Below, piece by piece: positions 16,101 through 23,781 of a stretch of 64,000 nt of DNA (positions are counted from its first letter, which is position 1; every line of letters begins with the position of its first letter). The stretch spans positions 1 to 64,000 of the forward strand of contig JAFUOV010000004.1 of assembly GCA_017481745.1 (NCBI GenBank), read 5' to 3'. The translations under genes were made by a program, and so were the position numbers. This DNA comes from Bacteroidaceae bacterium (GTDB taxonomy: Bacteria; Bacteroidota; Bacteroidia; Bacteroidales; Barnesiellaceae_A). Below the pieces are notes generated by a model. The model ran no database searches and was not told the DNA's origin. It saw only the letters and a list, made by a program, of their open reading frames with translations.

Positions 16101-16844
16101 TTACTCAACCGGCTCGTTCAGCAAGTCCATAAATTCCATTGTTTTGGTCTCCAGCTGGTTCATTACACCATCGACAAGAGCTACAAGATAGTTGTAGGCA
16201 AAAAGCGCAATCACACCTACTACAAGACCTGCTACGGTGGTAACAAGAGCCTCGTATATACCACCCGACAGCGTGGTAATATCGGCATTATTGCCTGCCG
16301 AAGCCATACTATAAAAGGCATTGATCATACCGGTTACAGTACCCAAAAATCCAATCATAGGCGCACCGGCGGCAGTTGTTGCCAACCAAGGGAAGCCCTT
16401 TTCCAATCGAGCTATCTCGATGTTTCCGGTATTCTCAATAGCAACCAGCACATCGTTCATGGGACGACCCAAACGCGATATACCCTTGGCTATAAGGCGT
16501 GCAGCAGGCGTATCGGTCTTTTGACACAAGCGCAAGGCGGTATCTATCTCGCCATCGTGTATATAGTCTTTGATACGCTCCATAAAGGTCTTGTCCTCAC
16601 GAGCAGCCTTGCGGATAACGAGCAATCGTTCGATAAATACATATACTGATAATACCGAAAGCAACAACAAAGGTATCATGAAGAAACCACCTTTGAGCAT
16701 CAACGCCCACAAGTTGAGTGGCTCGGCAACCTCGGCAACGGTTGCAGCCACAGTGGTTGTATCGGCAGCCGCTGCTACTATAGTGTCGATCGTATCGACC
16801 GGAACAGGCACTTGCAATAAAAATGAAAGGATTGTATTTGTCAT
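16101..16844 (-). CDS. exbB: MotA/TolQ/ExbB proton channel protein
   Basis: 247 residues. Three membrane helices are visible: about 48-70, 140-165 (GFPWLATTAAGAPMIGFLGT) and 185-215 (GIYEALVTTVAGLVVGVIAL). The family signature of conserved Thr/Gly residues in helices 2 and 3 is present. It forms the inner-membrane channel with ExbD. The N-terminus is longer than in E. coli ExbB and rich in Ala/Val/Thr, probably a leading periplasmic segment. Confidence 0.93.
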   Translation of the reverse strand: MTNTILSFLLQVPVPVDTIDTIVAAAADTTTVAATVAEVAEPLNLWALMLKGGFFMIPLLLLSVLSVYVFIERLLVIRKAAREDKTFMERIKDYIHDGEIDTALRLCQKTDTPAARLIAKGISRLGRPMNDVLVAIENTGNIEIARLEKGFPWLATTAAGAPMIGFLGTVTGMINAFYSMASAGNNADITTLSGGIYEALVTTVAGLVVGVIALFAYNYLVALVDGVMNQLETKTMEFMDLLNEPVE

Positions 16845-16851
16845 ATTGTTA

Positions 16852-17565
16852 TTATTTTAAGCACTCTTTATAACGAGCAATAGTTGTTTCAAGACCCAAA
16901 TAAAGGGCATCGGATATGAGCGCATGACCGATAGACACTTCGTTGAGATAGGGAATATGCTCGTGGAAGTATTTCAGATTTTCAAGGCTCAAATCATGAC
17001 CGGCGTTAATACCCAAACCCAAGCTGTGCGCATGCTTGGCAGCCTCTACAAAGGGAGCAACAGCAGCCTCGGGGTCGGTAGGATAGAGCGATGCATAGGG
17101 CTCGGTATACAGCTCGATGCGGTCGGTGCCTATCTTGGCTGCCAATGTTATGAGCTCAAGGTCGGTACCCATAAAGATAGATGTGCGTATACCTGCCGAC
17201 TTGAACTCGTCGATAATACCCGAAAGAAAATCGAAATGCGTGCGGGTATCCCAACCGGCATCCGAGGTGAGAGCATCGGGAGCATCGGGCACAAGCGTTA
17301 CTTGAGCCGGGCGTACCTTCAGCACCAAATCGACAAACTGCGGGATAGGATTTCCCTCGATATTAAACTCGGTACGCAATTCGGGGCGCAAGTCATATAC
17401 ATCGGCATAACGGATGTGGCGCTCATCGGGACGAGGATGTACGGTAATACCATCGGCACCAAATCGCTCACAATCGAGAGCAACCTGTAAAACATTGGGC
17501 ACATTACCCCCACGTGCATTGCGTAGGGTGGCTACTTTATTGACATTAACACTCAGTTGGGTCAT
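16852..17565 (-). CDS. pdxJ: Pyridoxine 5'-phosphate synthase
   Basis: 237 residues from [20 protein letters not shown], the family N-terminus; the 24 upstream in-frame residues overlap the promoter and are rejected. TIM-barrel motifs include the HPRPDERHI phosphate/substrate loop and [15 protein letters not shown] near the end. PdxJ condenses 1-deoxyxylulose 5-phosphate with 3-amino-2-oxopropyl phosphate to make pyridoxine phosphate (vitamin B6). It is first in an operon with exbB-exbD-tonB (7 bp gap) and is divergent from the CBS protein-nadK pair. Confidence 0.96.
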   Translation of the reverse strand: MTQLSVNVNKVATLRNARGGNVPNVLQVALDCERFGADGITVHPRPDERHIRYADVYDLRPELRTEFNIEGNPIPQFVDLVLKVRPAQVTLVPDAPDALTSDAGWDTRTHFDFLSGIIDEFKSAGIRTSIFMGTDLELITLAAKIGTDRIELYTEPYASLYPTDPEAAVAPFVEAAKHAHSLGLGINAGHDLSLENLKYFHEHIPYLNEVSIGHALISDALYLGLETTIARYKECLK

Positions 17566-17610
17566 AATATTCGATTTTATCAACACACTCTTTTTCTCTT
17601 TTATATAGTA

Positions 17611-17641
17611 TTTGCAAAAATACAACGACTTTTGCAAAAAT
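17611..17641. repeat. Two TTTGCAAAAAT repeats, 20 bp apart
   Basis: The 11-mer TTTGCAAAAAT occurs at 17611-17621 and 17631-17641, an offset of 20 bp (about two turns). The first copy contains the pdxJ -7 element on the opposite strand. The pair may be a tandem regulator site or tandem promoter elements. Confidence 0.45.
17615..17622 (-). promoter_or_regulatory. -7 element of pdxJ operon
   Basis: TATTTTTG on the minus strand, 50 bp before the pdxJ start. No TTTG lies at the standard distance; the nearest is 12 nt upstream within the second repeat copy. Confidence 0.5.
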
Positions 17642-17673
17642 GCTGTTTATTCACCCAAAAAAATATCCACTAT

Positions 17674-17704
17674 TTTGTTGTTTAATGAAAAACCTCTACT
17701 TTTG
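17674..17704 (+). promoter_or_regulatory. Promoter of CBS protein-nadK
   Basis: -33 TTTG (17674-17677), 19-nt spacer, -7 TACTTTTG (17697-17704): a full consensus match. Transcription should start near 17711. Confidence 0.8.
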
Positions 17705-17748
17705 CGATTGTAGGTATAGGTGCATGTGTAACCTGTAAAACAAAGATA

Positions 17749-18405
17749 ATGAGAGCCGGAGATATAATTTCTTCCCACAACCGGGTCGTTGAGGCAGACT
17801 GCACTGCAAGAGAGTGCCTCAAGATGATGACCGAGAGAGGTGTTGACGACATGGTTGTTGTCAACGATGGCTCGTATTGCGGCATTATAACACAGCAACA
17901 TTGCACCTCAAACAACGATGATGTAAAGGTGGGCGAGATAGCCTCTCCACTCCCGGCAGTACAGGCACAAGCACATCTGTTGGAGGCAGTAGAACTATTT
18001 GTAGAGCAGGTCCATTCGCAACTTGCAGTTGTAGACCCTGCCAACCGCTACGTAGGAAGTATTACCTCAGCCGACATTATCAGAGCTATTTCGACTATCT
18101 GCAACACATCGCATCCCGGCGCTGTGATTGAGGTAGAAATGCTACCCGAGGATTATTCTGTGGCAGAGATAGCCCGATTGATAGAGGACAATCATTGCAA
18201 GCTCATCACATTGTTTTCCTACCCCGACAATGACACAGGGATGCTGCGCGTGCAGATAAGAACCAACTGCGAGGATGCAACAGCCATACTGCAATCGTTA
18301 GAGCGATATGGCTATCGCGTAGCTGCAACCTACTACCCACAAGGGCGCATAGACCGCCGAGCCGAGCAACGTCTGCGCGAATTGATGTACTATTTGGAAA
18401 TGTAA
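17749..18405 (+). CDS. CBS-domain protein with C-terminal ACT-like region
   Basis: 218 residues. Two CBS motifs occupy about 1-120 (DIISSHNRVVEADCTARECL; DMVVVNDGSYCGIITQ; then a second with SQLAVVDPANRYVGSITSAD). Residues 125-205 form a compact alpha/beta region resembling an ACT domain, as in AcuB-like proteins. CBS pairs bind adenine nucleotides, so a role as an energy or NAD(P) sensor beside NAD kinase is plausible but unproven. It is 13 bp upstream of nadK and shares its promoter. Confidence 0.85.
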   Translation: MRAGDIISSHNRVVEADCTARECLKMMTERGVDDMVVVNDGSYCGIITQQHCTSNNDDVKVGEIASPLPAVQAQAHLLEAVELFVEQVHSQLAVVDPANRYVGSITSADIIRAISTICNTSHPGAVIEVEMLPEDYSVAEIARLIEDNHCKLITLFSYPDNDTGMLRVQIRTNCEDATAILQSLERYGYRVAATYYPQGRIDRRAEQRLRELMYYLEM

Positions 18406-18418
18406 CAGCGATATAATT

Positions 18419-19288
18419 ATGAAGATAGCTATCTTTGGTAAGAAATACAACACAACCGAACGAGTAATCATACAACAACTACTCAATAGGCTTGTCATGC
18501 TCAACTGCGACATCAGTATCGAACAACTCCTGTATGAACAGATGAAACAAGATACTGCGCTGCAAATGCCCCAAGTAGGGGTTGTTGCACAAAACGACTT
18601 CTGCGCCGACATGGCATTGAGCATCGGTGGCGACGGAACATTCCTGCACACTGCCGCTCGTGTGGGCGACAAAGGTATTCCTGTTTTGGGCATCAACACC
18701 GGTCATTTGGGTTTTCTTGCCGACCTATCGGGCAATGATATAGAAAACGATATACAAGCGATAATAGAGGGTAAATATAAGGTAGAAGAGCGCACGCTGT
18801 TGCATGTAGAAGCCGATGGGTTGGATGGCATGTGGAACTATGCCCTCAACGAGGTTGCCATACTCAAGCAAGATAGCGCCTCGATGATATCGGCGCGCAC
18901 AACTATCAACGACGAGTACTTCAACACATACCAAGCCGACGGACTCATTATTGCCACCCCCACAGGGTCAACGGCATATGCCCTCAGCGCCGGTGGTCCC
19001 GTATTGGTACCCCAAGCCGCCAATTGGGTGCTGGCACCTGTTGCTCCGCACAGCTTCACAGTGCGCCCATTGGTTGTAAATGACGATGTAACCATCTCGT
19101 TGCAAGTGAGTTGCCGAACCGGCAAGTTCTTGCTCAGTTGCGACGGCAGGTCGGTACAGATGCCCGCCGAACAAATCGTTACACTGCGCAAAGCCCCCTT
19201 TACAATCAAAGTTGTTAAAGGCAACAACCACTCGTTCTCGCAAACACTGCGCAACAAGCTGATGTGGGGTGTCGATAAGAGAGATTGA
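18419..19288 (+). CDS. nadK: NAD kinase
   Basis: 289 residues, normal length. The GGDGTFLHTAA motif and the NTGHLGFLAD segment form the ATP/NAD site, and the TPTGSTAYALSAGGP loop is the second family signature. It phosphorylates NAD to NADP, the only route to NADP in the cell. The stop codon is TGA. The 3' end converges with aroK, 13 bp apart. Confidence 0.97.
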   Translation: MKIAIFGKKYNTTERVIIQQLLNRLVMLNCDISIEQLLYEQMKQDTALQMPQVGVVAQNDFCADMALSIGGDGTFLHTAARVGDKGIPVLGINTGHLGFLADLSGNDIENDIQAIIEGKYKVEERTLLHVEADGLDGMWNYALNEVAILKQDSASMISARTTINDEYFNTYQADGLIIATPTGSTAYALSAGGPVLVPQAANWVLAPVAPHSFTVRPLVVNDDVTISLQVSCRTGKFLLSCDGRSVQMPAEQIVTLRKAPFTIKVVKGNNHSFSQTLRNKLMWGVDKRD

Positions 19289-19301
19289 AAAAAGGAAAGA
19301 G

Positions 19302-19829
19302 TTATTCCAATAAGGTACGCAACTGTTCGGTAGCCAAGGCGAGAACAGTTGCTTTTTCGTACTCGTCGGAGGGGAAAGTATAACGAGCCTGACGATAATA
19401 GGGCAAACGCTCTTCAAGCATAGCAGTTACACGAGCAGGTAACTCCTCGGGCAGGCAACCCTCTACCAAGGGTCGCTTGACTTTTGCCACCAACAATCGG
19501 TGGCATATTGTCTCGACCGAGCAGGATAGAAATACCGCTATGCCACGCTCGTTCATATACGCCATATTATCGAAGAAACATGGTGTACCGCCACCGGTAG
19601 CTATCAACACATTATCAAACTCGCCTACTTCGCGCAACATGTTGCGCTCTATCTCGCGAAATCCCGCCTCGCCTCGCGATGCAAAAAGCTGACTGATGCT
19701 CTGTCTGAAACGCGACTCGATATAGCGATCGAGGTCGATAAACTCTCGCCCCAAACGCTTCGCTGCAAATCGTCCCAAAGAGGTCTTTCCGGCAGCCATA
19801 TACCCTACAAGAAATATCGGTTTTTGCAT
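19302..19829 (-). CDS. aroK: Shikimate kinase
   Basis: 175 residues. It has a Walker A loop (GYMAAGKTSLG), the shikimate-binding DLDRYIESRF, and the GEAGFREIER and ATGGGTPCF motifs. It phosphorylates shikimate at the 3-hydroxyl in the pathway to chorismate and aromatic amino acids. It is monocistronic, convergent with nadK and divergent from the RNase H gene. Confidence 0.95.
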   Translation of the reverse strand: MQKPIFLVGYMAAGKTSLGRFAAKRLGREFIDLDRYIESRFRQSISQLFASRGEAGFREIERNMLREVGEFDNVLIATGGGTPCFFDNMAYMNERGIAVFLSCSVETICHRLLVAKVKRPLVEGCLPEELPARVTAMLEERLPYYRQARYTFPSDEYEKATVLALATEQLRTLLE

Positions 19830-19861
19830 CGTGTAGTATTTTCTTTATATCGAATACGACA

Positions 19862-19899
19862 CAAATGTACGCAGATTTCCGAGAAAAAACGTACTTTTG
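19862..19899. promoter_or_regulatory. Divergent promoters of aroK and rnhA
   Basis: -7 TACATTTG on the minus strand (19862-19869) for aroK and -7 TACTTTTG on the plus strand (19892-19899) for the RNase H gene lie 22 bp apart, facing away, so each occupies the other's -33 region. Neither has a full TTTG -33. The two genes may compete for polymerase. Confidence 0.6.
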
Positions 19900-19931
19900 C
19901 CGAACAGAGTTTTTTGCAAGAGATAAAACAG

Positions 19932-20594
19932 ATGAAAAAAAACAAATATTATGTTGTGTGGGAAGGACTTGCCCCGGGTGTTTACAGCTCGTGGGAAGAG
20001 TGTCGTCTGCAAGTAGAGGGCTATCGTGGAGCCAAATACAAAGCCTTCGACTCGCAAGTAGAGGCGATTGAGGCTTTTCGAGGCGCACCATCCGAGCACA
20101 TCGGTATATTGCAACAGATGAGCACACATCACAACACACAACCCTCTGCCTCTCGCAATAAAAAAACACCCACAGCACTACCCGAAACAATCATTCGCAA
20201 TAGCTTGGCAGTCGATGCTGCTTGCAGCGGAAACCCCGGTAAAATGGAGTATAGAGGCGTATACGTTGCCACTGGCGTCGAGGTCTTTCGCATAGGACCC
20301 ATGGAGCAAGGCACCAATAATATTGGCGAATTTCTGGCTCTTGTGCACGGATTGGCTCTGCTCAAAAAGATGGGCAACAACATGCCCATATATAGCGACA
20401 GCCGTAATGCCATTTTGTGGGTAAAGCAGAAACAATGCAAAACAAAACTCGAGCGCAACGAGGTAAATGCTCCTATTTTCGACCTCATAGCTCGTGCCGA
20501 AGCGTGGCTCAAGAACAACACATATACCACCACCATAATCAAGTGGGAGACCGACCAATGGGGCGAAATACCCGCCGACTTCGGTCGTAAATAA
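19932..20594 (+). CDS. rnhA: Ribonuclease H with hybrid-binding N-terminal domain
   Basis: 220 residues from MKKNKYYVVWEG; a frame extending to 19824 runs across the promoter and is rejected. Residues 1-45 form the viroplasmin-like hybrid-binding domain (WEGLAPGVYSSWEECRLQV) found in eukaryotic-type RNase H1. The catalytic domain follows a linker, with the acidic residues in VDAACSGNPG, NNIGEFLAL, IYSDSRNAILW and the final IPADFG. It cleaves RNA in RNA-DNA hybrids (R-loops, primers). The composition matches its neighbours. Confidence 0.92.
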   Translation: MKKNKYYVVWEGLAPGVYSSWEECRLQVEGYRGAKYKAFDSQVEAIEAFRGAPSEHIGILQQMSTHHNTQPSASRNKKTPTALPETIIRNSLAVDAACSGNPGKMEYRGVYVATGVEVFRIGPMEQGTNNIGEFLALVHGLALLKKMGNNMPIYSDSRNAILWVKQKQCKTKLERNEVNAPIFDLIARAEAWLKNNTYTTTIIKWETDQWGEIPADFGRK

Positions 20595-20683
20595 CACGCA
20601 TACAAAGGCATTGAAAGTGCCAAATGGTAACTATCGTAACTTTATCGGATAAAATATTACACTCAACAACCATCTGAATACCA

Positions 20684-20691
20684 TACCTTTG
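20684..20691 (+). promoter_or_regulatory. -7 element of the pectate lyase gene
   Basis: TACCTTTG, 37 bp before the start codon. No TTTG at the -33 position, which suggests weak or regulated activity. Confidence 0.55.
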
Positions 20692-20728
20692 CGTTGTAAA
20701 ATACCACAATGTAAACACATATCTCTTT

Positions 20729-23341
20729 ATGAAAAGATTTTTACTTTCTATCGCAACACTATTGATTGCATTACTACCCATAAAAGCGCAACTATCGGAA
20801 TACGATATCAACGCACCCTTTGGCTGGGCAACATGCAGTTCTATGACCTCGGGCGACGACTACGAGCTCACCGGTGGTGGCGATGGCTCGACTATCACCC
20901 TTGTAAGTGCCGGCACAAAAGATATGCGCTCCGACATTATCAATGCCATAAACAAATACGACGTTATCGTGTTTGATGGCAGCAAGGGCGACTTTATCGT
21001 TTCGTCGACAATGTCCCTTAAAGAGATATCGGACAAAACCATTGTGGGTATAAACAATGCACGTATCTGCACACAATTTTACGTAACCGAAGAGATAACC
21101 GCTGCACTCGACAAGGTGGGTGTGCGCGATATGAGCTCGTCGGGTGGCGGTGGCAAATTGAGCAACGGCACAAGCGTAGCAGAAGAACGCGAATACTACA
21201 CCCGACAAACCCTCATAGACCTGCTCAACGACGAAGACGAAAACTATCGACGTGCCGGATTGTTCTCATTGTCGGGCTGCGAAAATATTATTTTCCGCAA
21301 CCTCAGCCTGGTAGGTCCCGGTCCTATTGATGTGGGTGGCGACGACTTGGTTTCTATCATAAACAGCACCACACATATATGGATAGACCATTGCAACTTT
21401 ACCGACGGTATAGATGGCAACCTCGATATCACGATAAAGAGCGACTTTGTTACTATCTCTTGGTCGACTTTTGCCTACACCGACCGAGCCTACGACCACA
21501 TGAACAGCAACTTGATAGGCAGTAACGATACCGCATCGTCGCAAGGCGAGAACAATCTGAACGTTACTTGGGCAAACAACATCTGGGGCAACGGCTGCAA
21601 ACAACGCATGCCGATGGCTCGATTTGGTACTATACACCTTATCAACAACTACTACAACTGCCCGGACAACTCAGCCGGCATCAATGCCCGTAAAAACAGC
21701 GAATTTCTCATCGAAAACAACTACTTTGCCAAAGGTGTAAAGAAAATCTTCTCGGAGGCAGAGTCGAAGGCATACAACTTCAGCGGAAATATATTTACCG
21801 AAAGCTTCTCGGCAAGCAACAAGGGTAGCGTAAGCGTTCCCTACCTATACACTCCCTACGCAGCCCTCGATGTACCATCGACACTCACCGATGCCAATAC
21901 CGGTGCCGGTGCTACGCTGGACAATCCTCTCGTCATTGCAGAAAACAACACCAACACATCGAGCAGCGACACATCACTCGCATCGTTGACAGTAAATGGC
22001 GACAAAGCCACTCCGATAGCTAGCGACCTCTACTTCTATCATCTGCCGGCAAGTGCTACCCAAATAGCAATTACCGCTACTGCCAAGTCGTCGACCGCAC
22101 AAGTGAGCAACATGCTCATACCCAACATCAAGGAGCTCCCTGCCGATGCAACCTTTACCGTTACAGCCGAAGATGGTACAATAGCCTACTACACATTGGA
22201 GCTATCGCAATCGAGCAAGCAATACCCCGACGGCAAGGTATGGGACTTTACAACATGGAGCGATAATGCTTGTCGAACACTTGTATACCGCAGCGACGTG
22301 TGGAGCGATATGGGCGATGGTCGTTACGAAAACACCTTCTCCAATGCAACCGAACTTGCATTTGTAGAGACCGAGTCTATTACATTCAGCAACGACGTAC
22401 GCATCAATCCCTCGACCTCGGGTGCAGGCTATATACAAGGTGCATTGAGTATGAATATCCCCGTTATCGAGGGTCAAACACTCACATTCCATTACTCACA
22501 CACCAGCAACACCAAAGGCTCGCGCGACCTGCTTGTCAATGGTACAGTTATTGGCAGCACAAGTTCTATTGAAGCCCAAACCGCCACATACACCGTACCC
22601 GGCAACACTTCTGTTATTACCGTTAAAGGCAGCGGAGGTCTGCGCTACTACAAAATAGAAATGAGCGAAGCAACCGGCACCCCCGACGACCCCACGCCCG
22701 ACAATCCCTCTATCAGCACACAATCGTGGGTGTTTGACGATTGGGCAGATGAAGGCGCTATTCCTTCTACGTTCAATGCCACATTTACCCATGCTGGGCT
22801 CACTGTGATATATGGCACAAAAGCCAAGTTTGGCTCAAGTAGCAAGAGTTTCGACAACGGAAGAAGTTACAGCAACTACTACGACACAGGTGGCGGTGGC
22901 AGCACAGAAAGCCAAGCGTTGAGCTTCGAGGCACAAGCCAACGACGAGTTAACCATATATAGCAATGCCGGCGAGCGTAGTCGCGAAGTAGTTATATACA
23001 ACGGTAGCGACGAATTGTTACGCCAATCGGACGACATTATAAAATATACCTTACCCGCAAACGGTACATATTATATATACTCGGGCAACAGCGCCATCCG
23101 CTTCTACGCACTGCACATTGGCAGGACAAGCCACGTGATGCAAGCCGTCGATAGCAAGCGACACATTGTCTATGCGCACAACGCCATCACAACCGATAGC
23201 GATCTATGCATAGAGATATATAATATACAAGGTGTATGCGTAGCACAAGGCTACCACAGTGTCGACGTTGCACACTTGCAACAAGGCATCTACATCGCAC
23301 GATGCGGTAGCGAGACACTGCGTTTTGTACGCGGCAGATAA
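20729..23341 (+). CDS. Secreted multi-module pectate lyase (PL1) with sorting domain
   Basis: 870 residues. A signal peptide (1-20) precedes a PL1 beta-helix (about 30-370). The PL1 signatures are WIDHCNFTDGIDGNLDITIK (calcium-binding acids) and NNIWGNGCKQRMPMARFG (catalytic Arg region). Residues 390-490 form an Ig-like linker region. Two related beta-sandwich modules follow, starting at WDFTTWSDNA (about 505) and WVFDDWADEG (about 670), probably carbohydrate binding. The last 70 residues (CIEIYNIQGVCVAQ ... LQQGIYIARCG) match a type A T9SS sorting domain. It should cleave pectate by beta-elimination at the cell surface or outside. The gene is monocistronic with a strong terminator, not in a Sus-type locus. 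Confidence 0.9.
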   Translation: MKRFLLSIATLLIALLPIKAQLSEYDINAPFGWATCSSMTSGDDYELTGGGDGSTITLVSAGTKDMRSDIINAINKYDVIVFDGSKGDFIVSSTMSLKEISDKTIVGINNARICTQFYVTEEITAALDKVGVRDMSSSGGGGKLSNGTSVAEEREYYTRQTLIDLLNDEDENYRRAGLFSLSGCENIIFRNLSLVGPGPIDVGGDDLVSIINSTTHIWIDHCNFTDGIDGNLDITIKSDFVTISWSTFAYTDRAYDHMNSNLIGSNDTASSQGENNLNVTWANNIWGNGCKQRMPMARFGTIHLINNYYNCPDNSAGINARKNSEFLIENNYFAKGVKKIFSEAESKAYNFSGNIFTESFSASNKGSVSVPYLYTPYAALDVPSTLTDANTGAGATLDNPLVIAENNTNTSSSDTSLASLTVNGDKATPIASDLYFYHLPASATQIAITATAKSSTAQVSNMLIPNIKELPADATFTVTAEDGTIAYYTLELSQSSKQYPDGKVWDFTTWSDNACRTLVYRSDVWSDMGDGRYENTFSNATELAFVETESITFSNDVRINPSTSGAGYIQGALSMNIPVIEGQTLTFHYSHTSNTKGSRDLLVNGTVIGSTSSIEAQTATYTVPGNTSVITVKGSGGLRYYKIEMSEATGTPDDPTPDNPSISTQSWVFDDWADEGAIPSTFNATFTHAGLTVIYGTKAKFGSSSKSFDNGRSYSNYYDTGGGGSTESQALSFEAQANDELTIYSNAGERSREVVIYNGSDELLRQSDDIIKYTLPANGTYYIYSGNSAIRFYALHIGRTSHVMQAVDSKRHIVYAHNAITTDSDLCIEIYNIQGVCVAQGYHSVDVAHLQQGIYIARCGSETLRFVRGR

Positions 23342-23365
23342 TAAAAAATAAGATAAAACAACCTG

Positions 23366-23402
23366 CAAACGCCCCCTTTCAGCCCAAGAAAAGGGGCGTT
23401 TG
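23366..23402 (+). terminator. Terminator of the pectate lyase gene
   Basis: CAAACGCCCC pairs with GGGGCGTTTG and the stem continues after a mismatch. A short T-containing run follows. Confidence 0.8.
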
Positions 23403-23412
23403 TGTTAAAAAG

Positions 23413-23426
23413 ATGTTAAATAACAT
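23413..23426. promoter_or_regulatory. ATGTTA-aa-TAACAT palindrome
   Basis: A 6-bp inverted repeat with 2-bp spacer, 21 bp upstream of the -33 region of the leader RNA promoter. It resembles one half of the operator-like site before the amylase (ATGTT-taac-AACAT at 41070-41083). Confidence 0.4.
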
Positions 23427-23446
23427 GCTTTTTTAGCACCAAACTA

Positions 23447-23476
23447 TTGACAAATCAAAAAAAGGTGTTACCTTTG
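23447..23476 (+). promoter_or_regulatory. Promoter of the leader RNA
   Basis: -7 TACCTTTG (23469-23476) with TTGA at 23447-23450, 18 nt upstream, as a weak -33 box. No convincing reading frame follows within the transcript. Confidence 0.65.
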
Positions 23477-23482
23477 CAATGT

Positions 23483-23547
23483 GTTTTTCATGGTATTAGA
23501 ATTAAGGTTAACGAAGATTGGTTGTCGGGAGACAATCAATTTTTTTT
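23483..23547 (+). ncRNA. Short terminated leader RNA upstream of fadD
   Basis: A -7 box at 23469-23476 predicts a start near 23483. An 11-bp hairpin (arms 23516-23526 and 23531-23541, GGGA loop, two G-U pairs) followed by seven T gives an intrinsic terminator at 23547. The predicted product is about 65 nt, without a credible reading frame. A further 7-bp hairpin (TTTCGAC/GTCGAAA, 23578-23606) lies in the read-through region, and a second -7 box follows before fadD. It is either a small RNA or the attenuated start of a long fadD leader. The segment before the hairpin (GGTATTAG-n-TTAAGGTTAAC) looks like a conserved box; I associate it with leaders in other Bacteroidales but cannot check that. 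Confidence 0.55.
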
Positions 23548-23752
23548 GTACCTACTCGTAACCCTTCCGCTTATTAATTTCGACTTATTCCATAAAATCG
23601 TCGAAACGATCATCTCGGCAAACCATCTCCACATATTTATATATTAGCATTTTACGGCGGCGATATGCACAAAACATTTCGATAAGTGCAATAATCGGTG
23701 CAGTTTGGGGATTTTGTGTTTACAATTAACCATTTTTTAGTTACTCTTTGCC

Positions 23753-23760
23753 TACCTTTG
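23753..23760 (+). promoter_or_regulatory. -7 element of fadD
   Basis: TACCTTTG, 22 bp before the fadD start. The -33 region reads TTTTTTAG rather than TTTG. Confidence 0.6.
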
Positions 23761-23781
23761 TCGCAAACTAATAAAGATAGT

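Noticed and set aside
23447..23647. 66-codon frame over the leader RNA
   Set aside because: Its ATG lies inside the promoter, upstream of the predicted transcription start, and it runs through the terminator hairpin.
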